Assembly (NCBI GenBank): GCA_003694775.1
Contig: RFJV01000165.1
Coordinates: 1-15,220, forward strand
Length of the DNA: 15,220 nt
Source: Chloroflexota bacterium
GTDB lineage: Bacteria > Chloroflexota > Anaerolineae > 4572-78 > J111
Direction: 5' to 3'
Below, piece by piece: positions 1 to 7,732 of this stretch. The position numbers and the translations under genes are program-made. The notes beneath the pieces are model-generated. The model had not been told where the DNA came from. It worked only from the letters and a program-made list of their open reading frames with translations, and ran no database searches. Numbering within the stretch: the stretch's first letter is position 1; each line of letters opens with the position of its first letter.

Positions 1-164
1 GGCTGACCCGCCACGGCTGGAAAGATTTGCATCTGTGGAGCGGGCTGATTATGATTGCTATTGTGGTGATGCATCTGAAATTGCACTGGCATTGGGTGGT
101 GTGTGTTGCTCGCCGGTATAATCAAGCGGCGCTTTGCCGGCAGGATGAGTGCGCCGCCGCATAA
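1..164 (+). CDS. DUF4405-like membrane protein, C-terminal part (5' end outside window)
   Basis: An open frame enters from the left edge (first full codon at 3) and stops at TAA 162-164, giving 53 residues. It reads LTRHGWKDLHLWSG, then a hydrophobic helix (LIMIAIVVMHLKLHW). The pattern of a histidine before 'WKDLH', a single helix and a second His cluster (MHLKLHWHW) matches the last helix of small DUF4405 or cytochrome b-like membrane proteins, where such histidines are thought to hold haem. Only the end is visible, so the total length and number of helices are unknown. The tail after the helix is Arg/Cys-containing (CVARRYNQAALCRQDEC) and probably not embedded. It ends 15 bases before the response regulator start, so co-transcription with the two-component system is likely. 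The family call rests on motif shape alone and haem binding is inferred. Confidence 0.6.
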   Translation, partial: LTRHGWKDLHLWSGLIMIAIVVMHLKLHWHWVVCVARRYNQAALCRQDECAAA

Positions 165-179
165 ACAAGAGGAAAAATC

Positions 180-875
180 ATGCCCCGCATCCTGGTAGTT
201 GACGACGACAAAAAAATCGTCCGGCTGGTCCGCTCCTATCTGGAGCAGGCCGGCTACGACGTGCTGACCGCCTACGACGGCGAAACTGCCCTGCATGCCA
301 TCCGCCGCGACCGGCCCGACCTGGTGGTGCTCGACCTGATGCTCCCGGACCGGGACGGCTGGGACATTACCCGCCTGGTTCGCAGTGACCCCGCGCTGGC
401 AAAACTGCCCATTATTATGCTGACCGCCCGCGTGGAAGATACCGACCGCATCATCGGGTTGGAGCTGGGCGCGGATGACTACATCCCCAAGCCGTTCAAT
501 CCGCGCGAAGTGGTGGCCCGCGTCCGGGCCGTCCTTCGCCGGGCCGCAGATACCCCTCTGCCGCCTCGCGCCCTGCAGGTCGGCGGGCTGAAGCTGGACC
601 TTGAACGCCACCTGGCACTGTGGCAGGAGACCCCCCTGGACCTGACCCCCACCGAGTTCGACCTGCTCAAACTGCTGATGGAGCATCCTGGCCGGGCCTT
701 TACCCGCGGGGAACTGATAGAGAAGGGGCTGGGCTACCACTACGAAGGCATGGAGCGCACCATCGACACCCATATCAAGAACATCCGCAAAAAAATCGGT
801 GCCGCGACAGACGACCCGGCCTACATCGAAACCGTCTACGGCGTGGGCTACCGTCTGCGGGGAGAAGAGCGATGA
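180..875 (+). CDS. OmpR/PhoB-family response regulator
   Basis: A 231-residue two-component response regulator. The receiver domain (about 3-118) has the acidic pocket D8-D9-D10, phospho-acceptor D52 in VVLDLMLPDRDG, switch residue T82 (IIMLTAR) and K104 in the KPF motif. The C-terminal winged helix (about 130-229) carries the family pattern TPTEFDLLKLL, recognition-helix region ERTIDTHIKNIRKKI and terminal YGVGYRL. The ATG at 180 follows an AAGAGGAA ribosome site at 167-174. The stop TGA overlaps the ATG of the kinase gene (ATGA at 872-875), so the pair is translationally coupled and almost certainly cognate. It should bind DNA as a dimer upstream of its targets after phosphorylation by the kinase. 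The targets are unknown; the preceding DUF4405-like gene and the following cupin are the nearest candidates. It resembles the BaeR/ResD branch in general, but no specific orthology is claimed. Confidence 0.95.
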   Translation: MPRILVVDDDKKIVRLVRSYLEQAGYDVLTAYDGETALHAIRRDRPDLVVLDLMLPDRDGWDITRLVRSDPALAKLPIIMLTARVEDTDRIIGLELGADDYIPKPFNPREVVARVRAVLRRAADTPLPPRALQVGGLKLDLERHLALWQETPLDLTPTEFDLLKLLMEHPGRAFTRGELIEKGLGYHYEGMERTIDTHIKNIRKKIGAATDDPAYIETVYGVGYRLRGEER

Positions 876-2260
876 GACGGCTGTGGGTGCGGCTGACGAT
901 TGCCTTCGGTCTGGTGACGCTGGCCGCCATCATCATTGCCGCGGTGCTGGCAAACATCCAGGTCAGTACCCAGTTCCGCCGTTTTGTCACCCACAGCCAG
1001 ATGATGGAAACGGCCCTGCCCTCGCTGGTCGACTATTACCGCGTTCACGGCTCGTGGGATGGGGTGGAAGCGGTTATCGAAAATCTCCCCCGCCCCGGCG
1101 GAATGGGAATGGGGCAGGGCCGGGGTATGCGCCGGGGCGCGCCGGTCTTCATGCTGACCGACACCGCCGGCCGTGTGGTGTACAGCAGTACGACCGGCGG
1201 CATGTCGACCACCTTGAGCCGGCAGGAACTGGCCGATGCCCTGCCGGTTGAGGTGCAGGGCCAGGTGGCCGGCTACGTGGTGCTGGATGCCGGCGACCCG
1301 CCGCAAACTATGCTGAACACCGCGGCGCAGAGCTTTCTGGCCCAGGTCAATGCCGCCCTGGTGCAGGCCGGGCTGATTGCCGGGGTGCTGGGCATTCTCA
1401 TCGGTCTGCTGGTGGCCCGCGGGCTGACCGCCCCCCTCAACCGCCTGACCGCGGCGGTGCGGCGCATCTCCCAGGGCCGGCTGGCAGAACGGGTGACCGT
1501 GACCGGCGCGGCGGAGTTCACCGAACTGGCCCACGCCTTCAACGAGATGGCCGCCAGCCTGGAACAGGCCGAAACCCTGCGCCGCAGCATGGTGGCCGAT
1601 ATTGCCCACGAACTGCGCACCCCCCTCAGCGTCATTCAGGGCAACCTGCAGGCCATTCTGGATGATGTGTTTCCGCTGGACAAGGCGGAAATTGCCAGCA
1701 TCTACGAAGAAACGCTGACTCTCAACCGCCTCATCAGCGACCTGCGCGACCTGGCCCAGGCTGAGGCTGGACAGCTTCCGCTGGACATCCAGACCGTTCT
1801 GCCGGGGGAACTGGTGCGGGGTGCGGCGGACCGCTTCGCGGAGCTGGCCCGCGATAAGGGGGTCAGGCTGACCCTGGAAAATTCCGCCGACCTGCCGCCC
1901 GTCCAGGCCGACCCCGACCGGATTCGGCAGGTTCTGCACAACCTGCTGTCCAACGCCCTGCGCCATACCCCGGCTGGGGGACAAATCACCATCCGGGTGG
2001 ACCGGCTGAAGGCCGGCGGTTCGTTTGTCCGCATTACGGTCGCGGACACCGGTCCCGGTATTCCTCCTGCCGACCTGCCCCACGTGTTCGACCGCTTCTG
2101 GCGGGCCGATAAGTCCCGGTCGCGGGAACAGGGCGGCTCCGGGTTGGGCCTGGCGATTGCCCGTAAACTGGTGGAGGCCCACGGGGGGCAAATCGGTGTG
2201 GAAAGCGAAGGTATTCCGGGTAAAGGGAGCCGGTTCTGGTTTACATTGCGGGTGATGTAG
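872..2260 (+). CDS. Membrane sensor histidine kinase (HAMP-HisKA-HATPase)
   Basis: A 462-residue sensor kinase, cognate to the upstream regulator. Order: TM1 (about 8-29), extracytoplasmic sensor region (about 30-164), TM2 (about 165-184), HAMP linker (about 181-234), HisKA with phospho-accepting H246 in DIAHELRTPL, and HATPase_c (about 345-460). The last has the N box NLLSNALRHTP (357-367), G1 DTGPGI (392-397), F box FDRFWRADKSRS and G2 GGSGLGLAI. The start is the ATG at 872 inside the ATGA overlap; the same frame is open further upstream, but there it shadows the regulator gene. All catalytic boxes look intact. One oddity is a Gly/Met/Arg-rich stretch GGMGMGQGRGMRRG (76-89) in the middle of the sensor region. 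It could be a flexible loop or a soft-metal ligand patch; the latter is speculation. A perfect inverted repeat begins at the stop codon. Confidence 0.95.
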   Translation: MRRLWVRLTIAFGLVTLAAIIIAAVLANIQVSTQFRRFVTHSQMMETALPSLVDYYRVHGSWDGVEAVIENLPRPGGMGMGQGRGMRRGAPVFMLTDTAGRVVYSSTTGGMSTTLSRQELADALPVEVQGQVAGYVVLDAGDPPQTMLNTAAQSFLAQVNAALVQAGLIAGVLGILIGLLVARGLTAPLNRLTAAVRRISQGRLAERVTVTGAAEFTELAHAFNEMAASLEQAETLRRSMVADIAHELRTPLSVIQGNLQAILDDVFPLDKAEIASIYEETLTLNRLISDLRDLAQAEAGQLPLDIQTVLPGELVRGAADRFAELARDKGVRLTLENSADLPPVQADPDRIRQVLHNLLSNALRHTPAGGQITIRVDRLKAGGSFVRITVADTGPGIPPADLPHVFDRFWRADKSRSREQGGSGLGLAIARKLVEAHGGQIGVESEGIPGKGSRFWFTLRVM

Positions 2261-2286
2261 GGCAACTGCTAGCATTTGCCCTACAT
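2255..2286. repeat. Inverted repeat overlapping kinase stop codon
   Basis: Perfect 11-bp arms ATGTAGGGCAA (2255-2265) and TTGCCCTACAT (2276-2286) flank a 10-base centre that contains the palindrome TGCTAGCA. The left arm includes the TAG stop of the kinase gene. No T-run follows on either strand, so it is not a classical intrinsic terminator. It may act as an mRNA hairpin that separates kinase from cupin expression, or as a DNA-binding site. Confidence 0.75.
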
Positions 2287-2301
2287 GAAGATACATCAAG
2301 T

Positions 2302-2307
2302 GAGGAG
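2302..2307 (+). promoter_or_regulatory. Ribosome binding site of the cupin gene
   Basis: GAGGAG lies six bases before the ATG at 2314. It fixes the start of the small cupin and rules out nearby alternatives. Confidence 0.75.
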
Positions 2308-2313
2308 CCATCT

Positions 2314-2667
2314 ATGAGCGTCAAACATCTTAACGAGGTGCCGGCCCAGCCGGTCCAGGCCGGTACAGGGGTCAGCTTTCAGGTGCTGATTGGCCCCGAT
2401 GAAGGCCCCAATTTTGCCATGCGCCGGTTCATCATTCAGCCGGGCGGGGGGATGCCCAATCACACCAACCAGGTGGAGCACGAGCAGTTTGTCCTGCGAG
2501 GGCAGGCCCGAATTGGCATTGGCGAGGAGGTCATCGAGGTCAAAGCCGGTGACGTGGTCTTTATCCCCGCGGGGACGCCGCACTGGTATCAAAATACCGG
2601 TTCGGAGCCGTTTGAGTTTTTGTGCGTGGTGCCCAACAGGCCGGATAAAATCGAGGTGCTGGGATAG
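2314..2667 (+). CDS. Small single-domain cupin protein
   Basis: A 117-residue protein consisting of one cupin barrel. Motif 1 is degenerate but visible (GGGMPNHTNQVEHEQFVLRG, residues 44-63), with candidate metal ligands H50 and H56/E57. Motif 2 is textbook: G79-DVVFI-P85-A-G87-TP-H90-WYQ-N94. The usual HxH of motif 1 is H50-T-N52 here, so the metal set differs slightly from the commonest form. There is no signal peptide, so it should be cytosolic. Single-domain cupins of this size include dioxygenases, isomerases and ligand sensors; nothing here selects one. It lies 53 bases after the kinase gene in the same direction. It may be part of the same regulon, but an 11-bp-arm inverted repeat lies between them. 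Confidence 0.88.
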   Translation: MSVKHLNEVPAQPVQAGTGVSFQVLIGPDEGPNFAMRRFIIQPGGGMPNHTNQVEHEQFVLRGQARIGIGEEVIEVKAGDVVFIPAGTPHWYQNTGSEPFEFLCVVPNRPDKIEVLG

Positions 2668-2669
2668 AG

Positions 2670-2698
2670 GTGCGGCGCACCTAAAAGGTGCGCCGCAC
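2670..2698. terminator. Hairpin between convergent genes, possible bidirectional terminator
   Basis: Perfect 13-bp arms GTGCGGCGCACCT (2670-2682) and AGGTGCGCCGCAC (2686-2698) enclose a 3-base AAA loop, three bases after the cupin stop and twelve before the stop of the gene on the other strand. The position and very stable GC stem suit a shared transcription stop. Neither side has a proper T-run, so it may work by pausing or with Rho, or protect the 3' ends of both mRNAs. Confidence 0.65.
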
Positions 2699-2710
2699 GA
2701 ATGTGCAGAT

Positions 2711-4732
2711 TTATTGTTCCACCAGCTCCGCCGCGGTCCAGCTAAGGCGCTCCTCGGCCCAGCCGCGAGAGGCATAGGTGTCTGTCCCCACAAACCCGTC
2801 GGGCGAGCCTTCCATAGTGAAAAGCTGGCGTTTGCCTGCGCCGTCGGGGGTCATCGCCCACACGGCCCACGGACCGCCGCGGTTGCTGACAAAGGCAATG
2901 GCGTTGCCGTCTGGCGACCATACCGGCAGGCCGTCCTCGGCGACGTCATCCGTCAGCCGTTTGAGGCCGGAGCCATCGACGTTGACAATGTAGATGTTCC
3001 AGTTCCCCTCCCGCCTCGACATAAACACAATCTGCCGTCCATTGGGCGACAGGGCCGGCGCGGTGTCCTCTTCGGCATTGGTGACGCTTTCCACATCCTC
3101 CATTGTAAGCGACGAGATACGCAGACCAAAGGCCGTTTTACCCCACCCTTTGAAGACCATCTTGCCGTTGGCCCCAACCGTGGGATATTCCCCTTCGCCC
3201 AGAATCACGCTGTCGGCCAGCTCGGTATTGGCATCGGCCAGCATCAATTGCGACTGGCGACCACCGGTCCGGCGGGTCAGGAAGACAATCTTCTGCCCGT
3301 CCGGGGTCCAGGTGGGAAGCTGGTCTTCGATGAAATTTGTCACCAGCTTGCCGTTGGCGCCGGTTACATCCATGGTGACCAGCCCGCGCGAGTCACCGGC
3401 CCAGGAATGGAAAGCGATGCGCGTACCGTCGCTGTTAAAGGCTGGCTGGCTGGCATGGGCGCGGAAGAAGCGCGTCCCACCGCCATCGGGCCGGCCCAGA
3501 TACAGGTCAAAATCATTGCCGTTGAACACCGGATAGGCGATGGTTCCCCTCAAAGCAGAGCGAGGCACCACCTTTGGCGCCGGCACTGCCGCCGGACGGG
3601 TGGGCGTTGGCGTGGGTGCGGTGGTGGCAATGGCCGCCAGAGCCGCCGGAGTTTCGTCGGCCACGGGCGTGCCCAGCGCCACGGCCAGTTCCCGGCCCGC
3701 GTCGATGGGAGGCAGGCCCAGCACCAGCGGCGGCGCCTCCGGCGGGTCGAATATCAGCTCCACCTGATAAACCTGCGGCTGAACCTCAAAAATCAGGCTT
3801 TCCGGTACACTGCCGCCCGGAGTCAGGGTCAGGTTGTCGAACCGGTCGCGCGCCCCCAACCGCTTAAGGCCTTCGGGGCTGGTGGCGCCGCCGGCTTCCG
3901 CAAGGACCTGGCCCTCTTTGGTCCGCAGGCTGAAATGCCGGGTAGAAACCACAAAGGGGGCGTTGCCCACATTTTCCACCCGCACGTTGACCAGCAGAAG
4001 CGCCTTGTCGGTGCTGGGCAGAGCGCCCAGCATAATCGGCTTGACTTCTGCCGAAACCAGAGACAGGTTGGGCAGAGGAACCAGCGGCCCGGCAGGGGTT
4101 GGCGTGTCGGCGGCAGGGGCGCCGGGGGTTTGCTGGCTCAAACTGCCGTCTCCCCGGCCAGTGCCGGCCTGGCCCTGGGTGGGGACCGGCGAGGGCGTTG
4201 CCTGCCCACCGAACCAGCCCAGCATCATCCCTGCACCAATCAGCACCAGGAGCAGGACAATCACCCCCGCGCCCACGGCCAGCGGAATCAGCGATTTCTG
4301 CGAAGGCGGCGCGCCGGTTGGTTTGGGTGGCGGCTGGACAATCGTTTCTTTCTTGAAGGCCGGCATCACCACCGTGGATTGGGAAGCCGGGGCCTTTTCC
4401 CAATGCAGGCGGGTTTCGCCCAGATGGGCCACCTGACCAGCCTCAAAGGGCATCCAGGCATCCGGCTTCAGCCGCACCCCGTTGACCACCGTCCCGTTGG
4501 CGCTCTCCAGGTCCCGGATTTGAATGCCGGTGGCCGTACGCCGGATTTCGGCGTGGTAGCGGGAGGCGCGGGAATCGGTCAGAGTGATGTTGTTATCCAG
4601 CTCCCGTCCGATGCGCAGGATAATGCCTTCTTCTTCGGGCAGGGGAAATTTTTCCACCTTTCCATCGGGATGACGGACGACCAGATGGTCGCGGAAATAC
4701 TCCTTGTCTTTTCCGGAGGTAACGTCGGACAT
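2711..4732 (-). CDS. FHA domain - TM - TolB/PD40-like beta-propeller membrane protein
   Basis: A 673-residue protein. The N-terminal FHA domain (about 15-112) has the phosphothreonine-binding signature IGRELDNNITLTD, SRYHAEI and DLESANGTVVNGV. A Pro-rich linker leads to one TM helix (about 148-172, LIPLAVGAGVIVLLLVLIGAG). After a Pro/Thr/Gly linker comes a beta-rich module (about 223-345, VRVENVGNAPFVVSTRHFSL) resembling DUF4352 or Ig-like domains. A Thr/Pro linker then leads to a propeller (about 395-655) with PD40 blades marked by PAFNSDGTRIAF, PTWTPDGQKIVF, PALSPNGRQIVF and PVWSPDGNAIAF. The topology implies a cytosolic FHA and an outer propeller, so it could link Ser/Thr kinase signalling to the cell surface. 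I prefer the ATG at 4732, with GTGAGG nine bases upstream; an in-frame GTG at 4747 is the alternative. It is convergent with the cupin, and no kinase or phosphatase partner lies in the window. Confidence 0.85.
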   Translation of the reverse strand: MSDVTSGKDKEYFRDHLVVRHPDGKVEKFPLPEEEGIILRIGRELDNNITLTDSRASRYHAEIRRTATGIQIRDLESANGTVVNGVRLKPDAWMPFEAGQVAHLGETRLHWEKAPASQSTVVMPAFKKETIVQPPPKPTGAPPSQKSLIPLAVGAGVIVLLLVLIGAGMMLGWFGGQATPSPVPTQGQAGTGRGDGSLSQQTPGAPAADTPTPAGPLVPLPNLSLVSAEVKPIMLGALPSTDKALLLVNVRVENVGNAPFVVSTRHFSLRTKEGQVLAEAGGATSPEGLKRLGARDRFDNLTLTPGGSVPESLIFEVQPQVYQVELIFDPPEAPPLVLGLPPIDAGRELAVALGTPVADETPAALAAIATTAPTPTPTRPAAVPAPKVVPRSALRGTIAYPVFNGNDFDLYLGRPDGGGTRFFRAHASQPAFNSDGTRIAFHSWAGDSRGLVTMDVTGANGKLVTNFIEDQLPTWTPDGQKIVFLTRRTGGRQSQLMLADANTELADSVILGEGEYPTVGANGKMVFKGWGKTAFGLRISSLTMEDVESVTNAEEDTAPALSPNGRQIVFMSRREGNWNIYIVNVDGSGLKRLTDDVAEDGLPVWSPDGNAIAFVSNRGGPWAVWAMTPDGAGKRQLFTMEGSPDGFVGTDTYASRGWAEERLSWTAAELVEQ

Positions 4733-4880
4733 AGAAAACAGCCTCACTTATTGAGTTTAAGATAGGGGGAAAGAATGCGTCCGGCAAAATTCGTCTACCG
4801 GTGAACAGACGCGCTGCATCTGCGAGGTTCCCCTTCCCCTTCATCCTGTTAATAGTACTCAGGTGCTACCCTGAACCTTC

Positions 4881-4886
4881 ATTATA
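4881..4886 (-). promoter_or_regulatory. Candidate -10 box for the FHA gene
   Basis: On the - strand this reads TATAAT exactly, about 150 bases before the chosen start. A matching -35 is weak (ATGCAA at 17 bases or TATGCA at 18). A leader of roughly 140 bases would result. It is the only good -10 box I see in the gap. Confidence 0.35.
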
Positions 4887-4951
4887 CCCGCGAATCGGGA
4901 AATTTGCATATCGACCAGGTTGGCGCAGTTAACCTGCTGAAGACACGGAGA

Positions 4952-5007
4952 GAAGCGGGAAGCAGGAGCGGCGGTAGACGGTAGGCGGTAGACGGTAGAT
5001 GGTGGGC
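4952..5007. repeat. Heptanucleotide tandem array A (GGTAGAC type)
   Basis: Five contiguous 7-base units starting at 4973: GGTAGAC, GGTAGGC, GGTAGAC, GGTAGAT, GGTGGGC (to 5007). The 21 bases before them can be read in the same 7-base phase as degenerate units (GAAGCGG, GAAGCAG, GAGCGGC). This resembles the short tandemly repeated heptamers (STRR) known from cyanobacteria. It is non-coding in all likelihood. Confidence 0.85.
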
Positions 5008-5033
5008 AAGAGAGAAAAGATGAAATGAGGCCC

Positions 5034-5096
5034 TTTCATCTTTCATCCTTCATCCTTCATCCTTCATCCTTCACCTTTCATCCTTCATCCTTCCGC
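5034..5096. repeat. Heptanucleotide tandem array B (CTTCATC type)
   Basis: Eight contiguous 7-base units: TTTCATC, TTTCATC, CTTCATC, CTTCATC, CTTCATC, CTTCACC, TTTCATC, CTTCATC (5034-5089), plus a decayed ninth (5090-5096). The last two and a half units lie inside the 3' end of the radical SAM gene on the - strand and supply its stop codon and last residues (KDEG). Confidence 0.9.
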
Positions 5097-6172
5097 CGGC
5101 GGGCCACGGTGGCGGCTACCCGGAGCAGGGTGGGGGGATGGAGAAGCATATTGGCATAGGAAGCATTCGCCATAGGGCAGGCGCATTCGCCGCGGGCGAT
5201 GCTCCCGCGGAGTTGGGCCATGGCGGTGCTCCGCCAGATGGGGCGCAGGTCGTACTGGTGGTCGCGCAGGTTGCCGGCCCCTTCGGCCCGGATACAGCAG
5301 GTCCACACGTCGCCGTTGGGTGCAATCTGGCAACTGGCCCAGCCGGCATAGCAGGGAATAACCTGCCGGTGCTCGTACAGCACCCGCCTGGCAAGCTGGT
5401 AGTACTCGGCCCGGAAAGCCTGGGTGATGCGGGCAAACCCTTTGACCGGATGCTGGCGGGCCTGCTGGCTGAGAAAATCGGCCACGGGACCGTACTTTTC
5501 GGCCAGGGGGGTAATTTCCCAGCCCACGGTATCCAGCTCAACCCGCTCCTCGGCGATTTCGGTGATGTAGCTGTCCGGCTCCAGGAACTGAAGTCCCTGG
5601 TACACCTCAAAGAAGCGGTCGATGTTAAAATTGGAGATAACGGTATGGGTGGTCAGCACCAGATTTTTGTACTGCTTCTGCAGGGCCTTCAGTTCCTGCC
5701 AGGTCTGCATGGCCTTGTCCCAGTTTCCGGGGACCATACGGATGGCGTCGTGCCGCTCGCCAATTTCGTCCAGCGACAGGTTGATGCCGATATTGGCTTT
5801 GGGCGCGCCGGCACACAGCCGGTCGACCTGGTCCACAATCCGGCGGGTCAGGATGCCGTTGGTGGGGATGGTGATAACCGCGGGGCGGCAGTGGCGGTAA
5901 GCCGACAGGGCCATATCGACCGTGTCCTTGCGCAGGAACGGTTCACCGCCGGTAAAGGTAAAGTAGAGCGGGCCGGGGCCAATGTTGGCAAACACCCGGT
6001 CCCACTCCTCCAGGGTCATATCATCGTTGGGTTTGCGCCACACATCGCAGGTGCGGCATTTGCTGTTGCACCGGTAGCTCACGCTGACCACAATGGAAAA
6101 GGGCAGAACGTTGGGCCAGCCGAACTTGCGGAAGGACCAGTACAGAGGCAGTTTGGGCAGAAGTTTGAGCAT
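5078..6172 (-). CDS. Radical SAM protein with SPASM-like C-terminal cysteines
   Basis: A 364-residue radical SAM enzyme. The CxxxCxxC cluster motif is C35-NSK-C39-RT-C42, followed by the SAM-binding GGEP (75-78) and a long TIM-barrel region to about 230. The C-terminal part has cysteines C274, C281, C292, C293, C330 and C332 around [11 protein letters not shown]. This is the layout of a SPASM/twitch auxiliary cluster domain, which often acts on peptides or other bulky substrates. A basic, hydrophobic N-terminus ([15 protein letters not shown]) may touch the membrane. ATG 6172 lies 24 bases after the stop of the upstream B12-type radical SAM gene, with no strong ribosome site, so coupling is likely. 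The final residues KDEG and the stop codon derive from a heptamer repeat array. The substrate is unknown, and no precursor peptide gene is obvious beside it. Confidence 0.88.
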   Translation of the reverse strand: MLKLLPKLPLYWSFRKFGWPNVLPFSIVVSVSYRCNSKCRTCDVWRKPNDDMTLEEWDRVFANIGPGPLYFTFTGGEPFLRKDTVDMALSAYRHCRPAVITIPTNGILTRRIVDQVDRLCAGAPKANIGINLSLDEIGERHDAIRMVPGNWDKAMQTWQELKALQKQYKNLVLTTHTVISNFNIDRFFEVYQGLQFLEPDSYITEIAEERVELDTVGWEITPLAEKYGPVADFLSQQARQHPVKGFARITQAFRAEYYQLARRVLYEHRQVIPCYAGWASCQIAPNGDVWTCCIRAEGAGNLRDHQYDLRPIWRSTAMAQLRGSIARGECACPMANASYANMLLHPPTLLRVAATVARRRKDEG

Positions 6173-6196
6173 GGTATCAGGCCAGGGCCGGCGCTG

Positions 6197-7708
6197 TCAG
6201 GCCGCGGCTTTTTCCCGCTCGCCGAATCCCAACAGCATGCTGGCCGCGGTTTTCAGGTAATAAGGGAAGCGCCGCCAGGTATCTCGCCGCGCCGCAATGC
6301 GGGCGATGCGCCTGGGGCGCAGGTAGAACCGCCGGTGCGCCTCGTGCCATTTGCGCTCCACAGTTTCCTTGTCCAGGTCGCCAAAGGCAAAATGGGCCTT
6401 GTCGTCCTGGATAGCCAGTTGGGACCAGTCCATCTGGTCCGAAAAGACATCGCCGTGTTTTTTGAGCGTCTCCCACATTTCTGTACCGGGGAAGGGCGCG
6501 GCCATCATAAAATGGGCCAGGTCGGGGTCCAGCTCCAGGGCCAGGCGGATGGTTTTCTCCATCGACTCCTCGGTTTCGCCGGGCATACCAAAGATGAAAA
6601 AGCCCATGGTTTGCAGTTTGGCCGCTTTGGCCCACTTGAAGGCCTGCCGCACCATATCCACGGTTTGCCCCTTTTTGATGACATGCCTCAGCATCCAGTC
6701 ATCGCCGTTTTCCACCCCAAAGCCGACCCGCTTACAGCCGGCCTGCTTCATCAGCTGGAACAGTTCGGCATCGGTATTGTTGACCTTCATGCCGTGGATG
6801 GTCACCCAGGGGACGTGGTTCAGGTTGGCCTTGATGAGCGCGCGGCAGAGTTCCTTGGCCCGGTTGCGGTCCAGGTTCCAGATGTCGTCGGTCACGCCGA
6901 TTTCCGTGGCTCCCAGGTCCTTGACCAGCCATTCCCACTCGGCGATGACGTTGTCCACACTGCGCCCGCGCCAGGTATCGCCGGTGACGGGTTTGGAGCA
7001 GTACGTACACTTGAATGGACAGCCGCGCGAGGTGACAATGGTATAGGCGCGGGCATTCATATCCAGGCCGTCGGTGAGGGGGTTGAGGTTGGTGTACCGC
7101 TCAATTTTGAACAGGTGATGGGCCGGGAAGGGAATGGCGTCGATGTCATCGACCAGGGGGCGGTCCAGGTTGTGCTGAATTTTGCCGTCCAGGTCGCGCC
7201 ACGACAGGCCCAGGATGCTCCCCCAGCCGGCTTCGGGATGGAACAGCCGGGGCGAAGGCGCGTCCGGGTCGGCGGCAGGTGCGGGCGGGGCAGGCTGGTG
7301 GCGGGCAATCTCCTGCTCTCGCTCCAGGGCCTGCATAATTTCGATGATGGTGTACTCGGCCTCGCCGCGCACCACCAGGTCGACCTGCGGCTTTTCCATC
7401 GACTCGTGGGGCATCAGGGTCAGGTGCGGCCCGCCCAGGATGGTGATAGCACCGTATTTTTTGGCCGTGGCCGCGGCCTCCCAGGCATTGGGAATAAGCG
7501 GCGTGGGCGCGGAAATTCCCACCACATCGTACCGTTCGCGGCGCAGTCGTGCTTCCAGGGACTCGTATTCCTCTTCGACCGCCGCGTCCCACAGGTCAAC
7601 ATCATAGCCGTGGGCCAGCAGGGAGCCGGCCAGATACCCCAGCCCCATATGGATGTGCTTGCGGCTGTTCCACACATTTGATTCTGGACTGGCAAGCAGT
7701 ATTCTCAA
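6197..7708 (-). CDS. B12-binding radical SAM protein (BchE/HpnJ-like superfamily), paralogue 1
   Basis: A 503-residue protein with an N-terminal cobalamin-binding Rossmann domain (about 1-135: [38 protein letters not shown]), then a radical SAM domain with C230-PFK-C234-TY-C237, and a C-terminal helical tail containing FYLRPRR. The B12 domain lacks the DxHxxG lower-ligand motif, as is usual for radical SAM members. Known relatives methylate unactivated carbons or, like BchE, build rings; the substrate cannot be read from sequence. Residues 137-155 are a Pro/Ala linker ([18 protein letters not shown]) missing from the upstream paralogue. The start is TTG at 7708, supported by GAGG seven bases upstream and by the need to keep the first beta-strand; the first in-frame ATG (residue 21) would remove it. 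It is the middle gene of a three-gene radical SAM unit. Confidence 0.88.
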   Translation of the reverse strand: MRILLASPESNVWNSRKHIHMGLGYLAGSLLAHGYDVDLWDAAVEEEYESLEARLRRERYDVVGISAPTPLIPNAWEAAATAKKYGAITILGGPHLTLMPHESMEKPQVDLVVRGEAEYTIIEIMQALEREQEIARHQPAPPAPAADPDAPSPRLFHPEAGWGSILGLSWRDLDGKIQHNLDRPLVDDIDAIPFPAHHLFKIERYTNLNPLTDGLDMNARAYTIVTSRGCPFKCTYCSKPVTGDTWRGRSVDNVIAEWEWLVKDLGATEIGVTDDIWNLDRNRAKELCRALIKANLNHVPWVTIHGMKVNNTDAELFQLMKQAGCKRVGFGVENGDDWMLRHVIKKGQTVDMVRQAFKWAKAAKLQTMGFFIFGMPGETEESMEKTIRLALELDPDLAHFMMAAPFPGTEMWETLKKHGDVFSDQMDWSQLAIQDDKAHFAFGDLDKETVERKWHEAHRRFYLRPRRIARIAARRDTWRRFPYYLKTAASMLLGFGEREKAAA

Positions 7709-7732
7709 GGTTTACCTCGTTCCATTCCTTAA

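Larger units (their letters stand above)
4733..5077. other. 345-bp non-coding gap between FHA gene and radical SAM gene
   Basis: No convincing gene is present. The half next to the FHA gene (4733-4945) is its probable 5' leader and promoter zone, with a TATAAT box at 4881-4886 and small inverted repeats such as CAGGTT/AACCTG near 4918-4939. The other half (4952-5077) is occupied by heptanucleotide tandem repeats described separately. Confidence 0.7.

Noticed and set aside
620..871. Upstream extension of the kinase frame
   Set aside because: It overlaps the response regulator in another frame. ATG 872 in the ATGA overlap begins directly with a normal TM-type N-terminus.
848..2311. Long open frame on the - strand opposite the kinase
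   Set aside because: Antisense shadow of a GC-rich gene. The + strand frame has all histidine kinase motifs, while this frame is His/Gln/Gly-rich without any family pattern.
2390..4765. Very long + strand open frame across the FHA gene
   Set aside because: It is antisense to a protein with clear FHA and PD40 motifs and overlaps the cupin out of frame. Composition (Arg/Gly/His/Gln-rich) is that of a shadow frame.
4952..5096. Possible CRISPR array
   Set aside because: Units are 7 bases and contiguous with no spacers, and there are no cas genes. These are simple tandem heptamers.
5138..7681. 847-codon + strand open frame over two radical SAM genes
   Set aside because: It spans two real genes and their gap on the opposite strand. 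This is expected when codon third positions are GC-rich; no domain pattern is visible.
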